NCBI GenBank assembly: GCA_944388765.1
Contig: CALXKA010000004.1
Span: 1-55,698, forward strand
Origin: an uncultured Clostridia bacterium
Lineage (GTDB): Bacteria > Bacillota > Clostridia > TANB77 > CAG-508
Direction of reading: 5' to 3'
Length of the DNA stretch: 55,698 bases
The notes under the pieces are model-generated. The model saw only the letters and a list, made by a program, of their open reading frames with translations, ran no database searches and had not been told where the DNA came from. The translations under genes and the position numbers were made by a program. Positions 28,101 to 36,830 of the stretch are shown here, piece after piece (the first letter of the stretch is position 1; every line of letters starts with the position of its first letter).

Positions 28101-30663
28101 CTGTTCCTTCTGATATATCTATGTAATTGCCTGCAAAATTAATTGCACTATATATATTAATTTTTGCATCTTTAATTGATGTTATATCTTCTATAAAGTT
28201 ATTTGCTAATTCACCTCTTAATTCCGTTCTTTCTTGTTCAACTAATGGTGATACATCTGTTATTAAATTATTAGTAAAATTAAGATATTCTAAATTTTTT
28301 AAATTTCTTAGTGGTTCTAAATCTGATATATTGTTGTTTTCAGCATATATTACTTTTAAGTTCTTAAAGTTTTCTAGACCATATATATTTGATATATCCA
28401 TATTACTTATATCAATAGTATCTATGTTTATTACATCATTTTCTGTTAATTTATTATCATTATCTCTATCATAATTTTCTAACAAATATGTTTTTAAATT
28501 ATTATCTTCTATTTCTATTTCTTTTGTTGTGTCGCCATTTTCATATACTTGCCAATATATATGTATGTTTCCTGATACATTTTTTGAATTTATATACATT
28601 TGATTACTTTGTGTTCCTACTTCATCACATTTTAATATAATTTTTTTGTCTGTACTTATTGTAGCATTTCCTAAGTATGAATTAGCTATATTTGCTGAAT
28701 AATTACTATCATATAGCTTATTTCCTTCTGTTGATATTGCATTTAACAATTTTCCTGCATCTTTTAAATCTAAAACTTGTTCTGCACCTTTTTCAAAAGT
28801 TCCTAATTTACTTTTATATGATCCATTTAATATTATTTCTTTTGCATCAATTGTTTGTACTAAATCTACTATTTTCTCATCTTCTAAGCAATATACTTCT
28901 CCCTTTTCTCCATAGTATATTCCTCCTGCAAATAAAAATCTGTCTAAATTTTTTAACTGTTTTAAAGGTGTTACATCTTCTAAATATCCGCTTATGCTTA
29001 ATATTCTTAGATTAGTCATATTCGTTATTCCTGTAACATCTAATACTTTTTTATCATTTGTATATGAGTCTCTAATTGATAAATCTACAATATTATTATT
29101 TTCATATACACTATTAACTCCACTTAGATTACCATATACATATAACTTTTCTAATCTTTGAAAATCCTTTATAGGTGTTAAATCTATACTTTTATTTTCT
29201 TGTCCTCCCACTGTTTGAGAAATTGATAATTCCTTCAAATTATCCATTTTTAGTACTTCTGAAATATTTAAATAATTTCCAGATACGCTAAATGTATCTA
29301 AATTAGTATTTGCTTTTAGTCCTTCGAAATCTATAGTTTTTTCTGCCGTTTCACTTGTTGCATAAGTTACTCCTATTGCTAAACTTTTTAAATTATTTAA
29401 GTTTTTTAATACTGAAAAATCTCCCCATTCAACATTAGTTCCAAGTATATTTATTGTTTGTAAATTTGTTAAATTTGCAAGAGGTGTAACGTCTATTTTA
29501 GTTTCTCCTAATCCTGATATATATAGATTATTTAAATTTGTTGCATATTTTAAATCTTCTATTGATTTTATTCCTTCTGTATAACTAGAAAAAGAATATA
29601 TTTGTTGCATTTCTTTTGTTGATAATTCATTATCGTTATTTGTATCATATCCTTGTTGTATTAATTGTTTTTTCATTTCTTCATCTACAAATGTAATATT
29701 TTGTGTTTGCTCATATTCATCTATTATTACATTTACATTTCTTTGTTTTAATGTTTCTATTACTCTTTTGTTTCCATCTTCCTCTGTATTTATTGGATTT
29801 TTACTTAAATCTACATATACTAATTCATTTAGATTTTCCAAAGGTTCAATATTTGTTATTTTATTATTTGAAAGAGTTAAATTATTTAGCTTTGTTAATT
29901 TAGATATGAAATCTATATTTGTAAGTTCATTTTCCATTCCTGTTAAAGCTAATACTTTCAAACTTGAAATATTTCCTATTTGTTCATAATTATTTACTGT
30001 TCCTTCTTGTAAATATAATTCTTCTAAATTATTTAAATTATTTAATATACTACAATCAAATCCTTTAACTCCCATAATTGCTAATGCTTTTAAATTTGTA
30101 TAATTTACTATTTTTGAATAATCATATTTATCTATTGCACTTTGTCCAGTTGAAAATACACTCAAATTTTCTAATAAAGGGAATTCACCTAACTGTTCAA
30201 CATTTATATCATTTCCTTGTAAATACAACTCTTTAACATTTGTTAAATTTTTTAATGGTGAAATATCAGCATTACAACTAAATAGTCTTATTACTCTAAC
30301 ATTTGTTAAATATTCTAATCCGTTTAAATTTGTTACATTTTCATAAATGTAAATTTCCTCTATTTGTTCCAATTCATATTCTGTTATTTTACCATCTGCA
30401 TTTGTATCATAATTTGCTATCATATAATTTTTTAAATTATTATCTTCAAATTGTATTTCCTTTTCCACAACATCGTCTGCGTTAGTTATACTTCTAGTAT
30501 TTGTATCTTCAAGTTGTGTTTTTTCTTCACTATTTTCACTTGTTGTATTAATTTCAGTTTCATCATTATCTATTTGTTCAATTTGCGCTCCCAAAACTAC
30601 TGGCATTAATACTTGCATAAATAGTATTATTACTAAAATACACCCTATTATTTTTCTTTTCAT
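25180..30663 (-). CDS. giant secreted LRR protein with EF-hand loops, four repeats and a C-terminal CAP domain
   Basis: A surface or secreted protein of about 1827 residues. A signal peptide (about 1-28) and an acidic linker precede leucine-rich repeats (about 100-1140). The LRRs come in blocks, and each block is introduced by an EF-hand-type calcium loop: DTNADGKITEYE near 88, then DTNNDNELSTKE, DRDNDNKLTEND and DKNNDEKITKGE. Four copies of the shared WVNGxSTVP repeat follow (about 1150-1690). The last 130 residues are a CAP/SCP domain with FDHQSP, GENIAGG and SEGHRENIL; the conserved His/Glu residues are present. CAP domains of this type occur in many bacterial wall proteins with unknown chemistry. 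The ATG at 30661-30663 behind AAAGGAG is preferred to an upstream TTG. Adhesion or ligand binding is inferred. Confidence 0.88.
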   Translation of the reverse strand: MKRKIIGCILVIILFMQVLMPVVLGAQIEQIDNDETEINTTSENSEEKTQLEDTNTRSITNADDVVEKEIQFEDNNLKNYMIANYDTNADGKITEYELEQIEEIYIYENVTNLNGLEYLTNVRVIRLFSCNADISPLKNLTNVKELYLQGNDINVEQLGEFPLLENLSVFSTGQSAIDKYDYSKIVNYTNLKALAIMGVKGFDCSILNNLNNLEELYLQEGTVNNYEQIGNISSLKVLALTGMENELTNIDFISKLTKLNNLTLSNNKITNIEPLENLNELVYVDLSKNPINTEEDGNKRVIETLKQRNVNVIIDEYEQTQNITFVDEEMKKQLIQQGYDTNNDNELSTKEMQQIYSFSSYTEGIKSIEDLKYATNLNNLYISGLGETKIDVTPLANLTNLQTINILGTNVEWGDFSVLKNLNNLKSLAIGVTYATSETAEKTIDFEGLKANTNLDTFSVSGNYLNISEVLKMDNLKELSISQTVGGQENKSIDLTPIKDFQRLEKLYVYGNLSGVNSVYENNNIVDLSIRDSYTNDKKVLDVTGITNMTNLRILSISGYLEDVTPLKQLKNLDRFLFAGGIYYGEKGEVYCLEDEKIVDLVQTIDAKEIILNGSYKSKLGTFEKGAEQVLDLKDAGKLLNAISTEGNKLYDSNYSANIANSYLGNATISTDKKIILKCDEVGTQSNQMYINSKNVSGNIHIYWQVYENGDTTKEIEIEDNNLKTYLLENYDRDNDNKLTENDVINIDTIDISNMDISNIYGLENFKNLKVIYAENNNISDLEPLRNLKNLEYLNFTNNLITDVSPLVEQERTELRGELANNFIEDITSIKDAKINIYSAINFAGNYIDISEGTENRKAIEENIVNEFELTYTIKLFEMTQKYGSVSERDDVLDIKENLKQKLIEYGIDKNNDEKITKGELNDFNSEEVNGEGGTYNNYKIDLSNMRLEDKDIECLSYLNCISELDLSHNNLKDVTPITHIKNVRKLNLSNNNVDINTLTNKGYLIEVNLSNNNITDISVLDKLGYDAGFYGWGAGGNSDRRALKIDLSYNNITNINVIKDIRRIAKLDLSHNQIIDISPLKDYDFYCYEYEDGQIFEMLEAFEGIDLSYNNIDINKDGNKQAINVFEDKGVKLIYDNQTVTNPDAYIGDINSELVQFNVEQAGGATYVSGELIYVEWVNGVSTVPKVAPKMRFKSTDGTIDMEAFVTSTGTNTYYFDRYIEGIDTSKEYYFEIESGDQNNVSTSNKMNVLFAGTKFEDTVVGRYKDKRIRLKLDKITFEDDTYIGNINSELVQFNVGVSGGATYVSGELIYVEWVDGVSTVPEIAPKMRFKSTDGTIDMEAFVTSTGTNTYYFDRYIEGIDTNKEYYFEIESGDPRNVSTSNKMNVLFVGTKFEDTVVGRYKDKRIRLKLDKITFEDDTYIGNINSELVQFNVGVSGGATYVSGELIYVEWVDGVSTVPEIAPKMRFKSTDGTIDMEAFVTSTGTNTYYFDRYIEGIDTNKEYYFEIESGDPRNVSTSNKMNVLFVGTKFEDTVVGRYKDKRIRLKLDKITFEEDKYVGDINTQLVQFNVGEQGGANYISGELIYVEWVDGQSTVPEVKPTMRFKSTDGTADMEVFVTSTGTNTYYFDRYIEGIDFNKQYYLEIESGDSRNISQNKKMQVLFIGEFENKIVGAYGIEKMVVLENNTIVFKPLDKSFPIIMNDNERETFNLVNQQRIANGIAPLQIDSRLQLLARKKAEDMLVNNYFDHQSPTYGSPSDMLNKAGIFWYAAGENIAGGYSNSLAVTLWMNSEGHRENILDSSYNYTGMGVVEGGPYGRIFVQIFIGA
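25590..27235 (-). repeat. four copies of the WVNGxSTVP domain in the LRR-CAP protein
   Basis: Four tandem units with 411-bp (137-residue) period. They start at about 27235, 26820, 26409 and 25998 and begin Y-[IV]-G-[DN]-I-N-[ST]-[EQ]-L-V-Q-F-N-V. The two middle units are identical in protein sequence. Confidence 0.92.
25992..26813. repeat. 411-bp tandem duplication, DNA-identical over about 395 bp
   Basis: Positions 26008-26402 and 26419-26813 are identical base for base by my reading. Even synonymous positions and the rare TTTCGAAATAG segment match, whereas the flanking units differ at many third positions. This shows a very recent duplication or conversion inside the coding sequence. Copy number can change without breaking the frame. 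Confidence 0.9.
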
Positions 30664-30745
30664 ACCCAATCTCCTTTTATTTTTTATCTAACTTAGAGAC
30701 ATTCCAAATGTATAGTTATTTTGATTTTATATAATGCTTTTTCTA

Positions 30746-33241
30746 TCATTTAGTAATATCTGATTTTTTATTTGTTTTTGTTTCTATTTCACCTCCTTCA
30801 CTATCAATTTTATTTTCTTCTATAACGCTTTCTTTTTCAGTACTTTCTTTTGTATTTATGTCATTTATATTATTAGTTTCATTAATAACATTCTCTTTTT
30901 CAACTGCTAATATGTTTTCAAATGTTATTTCTTGTCCTAATAATCTAATATTCATATCATGATACTTTCCTATTACCATATTTTCAAATTTTGTTCCTCT
31001 AAAATACACATTCATTTTTTTATTCGTTGATATGTTTCTTGAATCTCCTGATTCTATTTCAAAATAGTATTCCTTACTTGTATCTATTCCTTCTATATAT
31101 CTATCAAAATAATATGTGTTTGTTCCTGTTGATGTAACAAATACTTCCATATTTATTGTTCCATCTGTACTTTTAAATCTCATTTTTGGTGCTACTTCTG
31201 GTACTGTTGATTGTCCATTCACCCATTCGACATAGATTAATTCTCCACTTACATATGCAGCTCCGCCTTGCTCTCCTAGATTAAATTGCACTAGTTCACT
31301 ATTTATATTTCCTACATATGTATCATCTTCAAATGTCATTTTATCTGCTTTTACTCTTATTCTCTTATCTTTATATTTTCCAACCACTGTATTTTCAAAT
31401 TTTGTTCCTACATAACATAAATTCATCTTGTTGCTTGTTGACACATTTCTTGGATCTCCTGATTCTATTTCAAAATAGTATTCTTTATTTGTATCTATTC
31501 CTTCTATATATCTATCAAAATAGTATGTGTTTGTTCCTGTTGATGTTACAAATACTTCCTTATCTATTGTTCCATCTGTACTTTTAAATCTCATCTTTGG
31601 AGCTATTTCTGGTACTGTTGATACTCCATCTACCCATTCTACATATATTATTTCTCCACTTACATATGCCAATCCTTCTTGATCACCTAGATTAAATTGC
31701 ACTAGTTCACTATTTATATTTCCTACATATGTATAGTCTTCAAATATTAGGCTATTATCTTTTATTTTTATAACTTTATCATTTTGACATCTTCCGATAG
31801 TTTCTGGCAATTTTTCTAAATTAATTTGATGTTTCTTATTTTCTGATAAATTATTTTCATTTTCACTTGCAATTTCCAATATATATTCTTTTGACATATC
31901 AAGCTTACTAATTGACATATCAAAATAGTATGTATTTCCCCAATCTTGTTTTATAAAACAATTACCATTTACTGTTCCATCTGTTGATTTTAACCTAATA
32001 ACCGGTGTTTTTCTAGGTACATTTGATTCTCCTTCAATCCATTCTACTGCTATTATTTTTCCTTGTATATAATAGTTACTATCTGTTACTTTTAATGTAT
32101 TTAATGATACTATTTCTGAATTTAAATCTCCTTTATATATTCTTGTTTCAATATTTATTTTATTATCAATTATTGAATACTCATAAATACTATCTTCTCC
32201 TATAAATCTATTTGTTCCTAAACTTGGTATTACTGTATACTGTACAGGAACATTTACTCTATCTGCTGTTGACACTTCTACTTTATATTGTTTATTGGCA
32301 TCTAATGAACTAAGCCATGTATCAAAATAGTATGTATTACCCCATACTTGTGATACAAAACAATTAATTGTTGAAGTTCCGTCAGTTGATACTAATTTTA
32401 TGCCTGGTGTTCCACTTGGTACAGTTTGCATTCCATTAACCCAATCTACTATTATTGCTTCACCTGTTAAATGCGTTTTATCTGAACTAACTTCTAATTT
32501 AGCAATTTCACTATTTGTAAAATTATCTTCTTTATTAATTCTAAAAAGTTCTTTATTCGCAATAATTGCTCTTGCATCTGCTTCTGCCATTTGATTAATT
32601 TTTACATCATTTAAATAATTTACTCTATCACCTGGATTACTTATATAGCAATGTTCTATTATCATACCTGGTATTCCAAAATACATAGGTTCTCTAATTA
32701 TTCCATACCAATCTGCTAAAAATCCATCTGAATAATATCTATTTTCTTCTGTATATTTTATTTGTGGCCTATAAAGATGCGTTGGTACTCCCACACTTGC
32801 AAGATTATTTAATACTGCATATCCCAAAGTATTTGAAGCTTGATAAAATCTCGGTGAATTAGTATTTGCTGTAATATATACTTCTGAACCAGTTACTCTT
32901 GAATTTGTACTAGAATTTATATGAAAACTAACTAATAAATCTGCCCCATTATTTTTAGCAACTTGTGCTCTTTCAGCTAGACTTGGACATGCACTTTCAG
33001 ATCTTGATAAAATTCCTGTTATTCCTGGTTCTGCATCTAAGATTTCTTTTACCCTTGTTGCTATTTTCCAGTTAACATCTTTTTCATAAATTCCTCCTCC
33101 AACAGCTCCAACATCACTTCCTCCATGACCTGGATCTAAGACTACAATTATATCATCTACTGCATATACGTTTGATGCAACTATTATTCCAATAAAGATT
33201 ATAAATAAAATTAGAAAGCTCTTTATTTTTATGCTTTTCAT
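30746..33241 (-). CDS. secreted N-acetylmuramoyl-L-alanine amidase with four repeats
   Basis: About 831 residues. A signal peptide precedes an Amidase_3 domain (about 30-245) that should cut between MurNAc and L-Ala of peptidoglycan. Zinc ligands and catalytic residues are visible in LDPGHGGSD (His), GGGIYEKDVNW (Glu), SFHINSS (His) and MIIEHCYISN (Glu). Four copies of the shared repeat follow (about 245-770), the last two near-identical to units of the neighbouring giant genes. The acidic, Asn/Glu-rich tail is probably unstructured. The ATG at 33239-33241 behind AGGGGGA is preferred to an upstream TTG. It lies between a terminator (33271-33311) and the LRR-CAP gene, so it is probably transcribed alone. 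Confidence 0.93.
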   Translation of the reverse strand: MKSIKIKSFLILFIIFIGIIVASNVYAVDDIIVVLDPGHGGSDVGAVGGGIYEKDVNWKIATRVKEILDAEPGITGILSRSESACPSLAERAQVAKNNGADLLVSFHINSSTNSRVTGSEVYITANTNSPRFYQASNTLGYAVLNNLASVGVPTHLYRPQIKYTEENRYYSDGFLADWYGIIREPMYFGIPGMIIEHCYISNPGDRVNYLNDVKINQMAEADARAIIANKELFRINKEDNFTNSEIAKLEVSSDKTHLTGEAIIVDWVNGMQTVPSGTPGIKLVSTDGTSTINCFVSQVWGNTYYFDTWLSSLDANKQYKVEVSTADRVNVPVQYTVIPSLGTNRFIGEDSIYEYSIIDNKINIETRIYKGDLNSEIVSLNTLKVTDSNYYIQGKIIAVEWIEGESNVPRKTPVIRLKSTDGTVNGNCFIKQDWGNTYYFDMSISKLDMSKEYILEIASENENNLSENKKHQINLEKLPETIGRCQNDKVIKIKDNSLIFEDYTYVGNINSELVQFNLGDQEGLAYVSGEIIYVEWVDGVSTVPEIAPKMRFKSTDGTIDKEVFVTSTGTNTYYFDRYIEGIDTNKEYYFEIESGDPRNVSTSNKMNLCYVGTKFENTVVGKYKDKRIRVKADKMTFEDDTYVGNINSELVQFNLGEQGGAAYVSGELIYVEWVNGQSTVPEVAPKMRFKSTDGTINMEVFVTSTGTNTYYFDRYIEGIDTSKEYYFEIESGDSRNISTNKKMNVYFRGTKFENMVIGKYHDMNIRLLGQEITFENILAVEKENVINETNNINDINTKESTEKESVIEENKIDSEGGEIETKTNKKSDITK
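30905..32530 (-). repeat. four copies of the WVNGxSTVP domain in the amidase
   Basis: Units 1 and 2 are diverged (DWVNGMQTVP, EWIEGESNVP) and carry W-G-N-T-Y-Y-F-D. Units 3 and 4 are of the near-identical 411-bp class seen in 21584 and 25180. Confidence 0.9.
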
Positions 33242-33270
33242 TAAACTAGTCCCCCTTTTATACAATAAAA

Positions 33271-33311
33271 AAATAAATGATAAATCTCTATTTATACTTT
33301 ATCATTTATTT
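33271..33311 (-). terminator. terminator of the 38753-33351 operon
   Basis: Perfect 14-bp inverted repeat AAATAAATGATAAA / TTTATCATTTATTT (33271-33284, 33298-33311), followed on the minus strand by a T-rich run. It separates the pyruvyl-transferase-like gene from the amidase gene. Confidence 0.8.
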
Positions 33312-33350
33312 AGGTTTTTTACAATATTTTTATTTATAAAACTATACTTT

Positions 33351-34556
33351 TTATTTTCCTCTAATTCTTTCTCTTATCTTCCACCATCTAGAATTTTTAA
33401 TTGCTTCATTTTCTGCTTTGTATTTTTCCATTTTTTCTACTGCTTGTTTATATTCTTTTTTATAATACTCCATCTCATAATGATTATTTTGGATTTCTCT
33501 TTTCATTTCTTCTAATTCTTCTTCTTTTTTTATTACTTTTTTCTTTTCTTCATCTGTATTCTGCTTCTCTACTGTAAATCTTTTATATGATTCAACTGCC
33601 GCAGCTTTTAGCCAATTTGATTTTCCTATCACATATTTTTTATAGTCTCTAACACTAATATCATTTTCATATTTTTCATCACTATTTTCACATTCTTCTA
33701 CAAATTTTTTACATTTTCTTATTAAATCTTCACGAAGTTTTTTCCAACCATCATCATGAATAGGAATGTTTCTATAATCATATTTTACCTTTCCACTGAT
33801 AAAATCTTCTTCTGAACATGATTCAATATATTTTGTATAATCTCCAAATCTGTCATTTCTATAATCTTCATTTAATAATATTACTGATGTACCTAATGCC
33901 ATACATGGCAAAGCACAATGTAATCTATATGATACCACCGCTCTTGCTCCTTGATATAGTTTTAATAATTCTTCTACATTTTTCATTCTCTGATCCCATG
34001 AAAGTTTATAATAATCCTCTGGGACTATATGTGTTACAACTTTTACTTCCATATCTGTTGTCTTCTTTATTTGCTCTACAACTTTATCACTTACATCAAC
34101 TGCACAAATATAATCCTGTTTTTCTACATCTTCAAAAGGATCTAGTGTTAAAGTCATACATCCTGTATATTCAGTCTTTACACCTTTACTTTCTAATAAT
34201 TTTACTGTATGACTGTCTCTGCAACCAATTGGTTCTATACTTTTCAAATATTCTAATCCATATCCCTGCAAATGATATGCTCTATCTGTAGTATCCCAAA
34301 ACCAATCTTTATATGTAAAGTGCATTGATACAGGCAAAGGCTTTATATATGGTGAAAAAGGCCAATTTAAAGTATATTGTAAAAACCAACCATTAATTAT
34401 TGTAGCTACCTTTTCTTCTGAATCTGGCACAAATTCATCCATATGGTTTCTATCTATATAGTAATCTACTCTTGGTAAAAATCTTTGAGTGACATATGAT
34501 TGTACATCATCTCCAATATTTCTCGTATCATGTTCTATCAATAATCCAAATTTCAT
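33351..34556 (-). CDS. polysaccharide pyruvyl transferase family protein
   Basis: A 401-residue protein of the PS_pyruv_trans family. It begins KFGLLIEHDTRNIGDDVQSY, the family's typical N-DD/Q motif. Later it has the paired S-x-R-L-H-C motif (VSYRLHCALPCMALGTSVI), in the GT-B-like second domain. Such enzymes add ketal-pyruvate from PEP to wall glycans. The C-terminal 70 residues are a charged coiled coil ending NSRWWKIRERI, a tail common in surface glycosyltransferases. Last gene of a four-gene operon. Some family members have other roles, so the exact reaction is uncertain. Confidence 0.85.
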   Translation of the reverse strand: MKFGLLIEHDTRNIGDDVQSYVTQRFLPRVDYYIDRNHMDEFVPDSEEKVATIINGWFLQYTLNWPFSPYIKPLPVSMHFTYKDWFWDTTDRAYHLQGYGLEYLKSIEPIGCRDSHTVKLLESKGVKTEYTGCMTLTLDPFEDVEKQDYICAVDVSDKVVEQIKKTTDMEVKVVTHIVPEDYYKLSWDQRMKNVEELLKLYQGARAVVSYRLHCALPCMALGTSVILLNEDYRNDRFGDYTKYIESCSEEDFISGKVKYDYRNIPIHDDGWKKLREDLIRKCKKFVEECENSDEKYENDISVRDYKKYVIGKSNWLKAAAVESYKRFTVEKQNTDEEKKKVIKKEEELEEMKREIQNNHYEMEYYKKEYKQAVEKMEKYKAENEAIKNSRWWKIRERIRGK

Positions 34557-34645
34557 AATATTCCCCCTATTATTTTATAAAATCGAATTTGCATTTTCTT
34601 AACAACTTCATGTTTTACTATACTATTGAAATCATTTTATGTTCC

Positions 34646-35791
34646 CTATAATTTAACAAACTCTTCTACCCATTTTGCACATTTTTTATCAAATTCTTTT
34701 TTCCATTCTTTATACAATGCCATAATTTCTTCTTTATGTTCTATACAATTTATAATTCTATCTTTTAGATATTCTGGGTCATCTTCTTTTGTTAAAATAA
34801 CATATTCTCCTAATTTTGTTCCTACAAAATAATCATTGTTATTTCCAAGTAAACAAGGTATTCCCATTTCAAAGCTTTCTAATGGAAACATTGGTGCATT
34901 TTCTGTAAATGTTGGATATAAATTTACTTCGTTTTGTTGAATTCTTTCTAATAATTCTTCTGTTGGAATATAATCATTTATACTAGTTATTTCTAAGTTT
35001 AACATTTCTGTAAATTTCTTTGCTCCTTCATTTATTGGAACAACATCAGCAACAGCATCTGGAACTAATTTTATTGCACTAAGTGATGTATATATATTTT
35101 TTAATTCTCTTGTATCTGCATTATATATTCCTATTTTCTTTTTAGTTGTTTTTTGTTTTTCTACTCTTTTTATATTATCTAAATGTACATTATTTTGTAA
35201 ATAATAGCTTTTAAATCCTGCTTTTTTGTAAAATTCATACATTATGCTTCTAACAAATGCAAAACTATCTATTTTTCCTTCTTTGTATAGATTCATTACT
35301 TCTTTGTTTAAATTCCATGTAAAGTCTGAAAAGTATTCATAACAGTTACCATGCCATATTACTTTTATTTTTATTTCTTTATTCTTATCTTTTATTTGTT
35401 TAATCGTGTCTATCCATCCATCACATATTTGACTAAATATAACTGATTTAATGTTATTTTCTACAATACTATCTGCTATTTTTTGTATATCCCTTTTTTC
35501 ATATACATGTTCTAATGGTACAATATTTTTAAATAAGCCTTTTGTTGAATTTGCAACTCCAAGCCATGTAGGATTATAGAAAACTATATAATCACTATCT
35601 TTATATTCTTTTATCTTTTCTATTGCTTCATTTGCAACAATTAAATAATGCCTATGTTCTTCTTTGATTTTTTTATTATTTGTTATTTTATATTTTGCTG
35701 TACTTAATATATGATAAATTTTTCTTACTACTCTATATATAAAACTATCTTTTTTTATAAACCTTTTTATAAAATTTTTTAATTTTTGCAT
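34646..35791 (-). CDS. GT-B-like glycosyltransferase, probable wall glycan enzyme
   Basis: A 381-residue protein without membrane helices. The basic N-terminus (KNFIKRFIKKDSFIYRVVRK) may sit on the membrane. The C-terminal half resembles GT4-type domains: YPTFTENAPMFPLESFEMG followed by IPCLLGNNNDYF, where the Glu-rich loop would bind the nucleotide sugar. It is related to the next gene (35804-36778), which has VPCIIGNTIDFF at the same place and a similar xxLYxEWKxxxxxxxxK end. The start is behind CGGAGGAG. Substrate unknown. Confidence 0.75.
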   Translation of the reverse strand: MQKLKNFIKRFIKKDSFIYRVVRKIYHILSTAKYKITNNKKIKEEHRHYLIVANEAIEKIKEYKDSDYIVFYNPTWLGVANSTKGLFKNIVPLEHVYEKRDIQKIADSIVENNIKSVIFSQICDGWIDTIKQIKDKNKEIKIKVIWHGNCYEYFSDFTWNLNKEVMNLYKEGKIDSFAFVRSIMYEFYKKAGFKSYYLQNNVHLDNIKRVEKQKTTKKKIGIYNADTRELKNIYTSLSAIKLVPDAVADVVPINEGAKKFTEMLNLEITSINDYIPTEELLERIQQNEVNLYPTFTENAPMFPLESFEMGIPCLLGNNNDYFVGTKLGEYVILTKEDDPEYLKDRIINCIEHKEEIMALYKEWKKEFDKKCAKWVEEFVKL

Positions 35792-35803
35792 AAACTCCTC
35801 CGT

Positions 35804-36778
35804 TTATTTTTCTATAAATTGAACTATACTTTTATTGGCTAATTCGTTATATCTTTCTTTCCATTCTCTATATAACTTGATTATTTGTTCTTTATTTTCT
35901 AAACATTTCATTACCATTTTTGAATTTATAATGCTATTATCCTCTGCCTCTGTTACAAGATAATTTCTTAATTCTCTATCTTCATTTTCGAAAAAATCTA
36001 TTGTGTTCCCTATAATACAAGGAACTCCTTGCTCCATACTAATCCAAAATATAGTATGAAAATATTCTGTAAAAGCTGTTGCAATAGTTATATCATTTTT
36101 TACTACTTTTTCTTGTATGTTTTTTTCGTCTATTTTTTCTATCTTATCAGATGTAGAATTTATACTCATTGTAGTAACAAAATCTTTCATTCTCTCATCT
36201 ATTTCATTATAATTAAGATTTGAATTTTCTATATATTTTGGTATACAAAGTTGGTTAAATATATTTTTATCCCATGTATAGTTTAGTGGATATATTCCTA
36301 TATCTATTACATCATCTTTTTGTTTTATTTGTATTTTTTTGTCTTCATCTAATATATAGTTTTCTCTTAGAAATGAACATTTATATCCTAAACTTTTATA
36401 TACTTCATATTGTCCTTTTCTTAAAAATGCTATATCTTCTACTATATTTTGTTTTGACAATTCTAATAAATTTAAAAAGTTTTGTCTTTCATAATCATAA
36501 TACAATAAACTATCTAATGTATTACAAATCACCTTTATTTTTATATCTTTATATTTTTCTTTTACATCTTTTATTAACTTGTCCCATCCAATTTCTAATC
36601 CAGAAAATATAATTTGTTTTATACCATTATTTATTAATTCTTCAATTGTTTTCATATTTTTATTGTAGTCAAAATCTGTCCAACCTAAGTTTATTTGCTG
36701 ATTATTCTTAAACATGTTCACTATACACACATTATCTTCTGGCTTTTTATCTCCATATAATAAAACATAATTTTCCAT
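35804..36778 (-). CDS. GT-B-like glycosyltransferase-related protein, paralogue of 34646-35791
   Basis: A 324-residue protein that resembles its neighbour over most of its length. Shared elements are I-K-x-I-I-F-S-G-x-x-x-G-W, a Y-E-V-Y-K-S-L-G-Y-K region, GVPCIIGNTIDFF and a C-terminal LYREWKERY. It lacks the basic N-terminal extension. The usual F-x-E-x-x-P-M loop is replaced by ATAFTEYFHTIFWISMEQG, so activity may differ. Cotranscribed (12-nt gap). Confidence 0.65.
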   Translation of the reverse strand: MENYVLLYGDKKPEDNVCIVNMFKNNQQINLGWTDFDYNKNMKTIEELINNGIKQIIFSGLEIGWDKLIKDVKEKYKDIKIKVICNTLDSLLYYDYERQNFLNLLELSKQNIVEDIAFLRKGQYEVYKSLGYKCSFLRENYILDEDKKIQIKQKDDVIDIGIYPLNYTWDKNIFNQLCIPKYIENSNLNYNEIDERMKDFVTTMSINSTSDKIEKIDEKNIQEKVVKNDITIATAFTEYFHTIFWISMEQGVPCIIGNTIDFFENEDRELRNYLVTEAEDNSIINSKMVMKCLENKEQIIKLYREWKERYNELANKSIVQFIEK

Positions 36779-36830
36779 GTCTTTATATTCCTTGTTTCAT
36801 ATTTAGATTTTTTAGGAATTATCTATAAAC

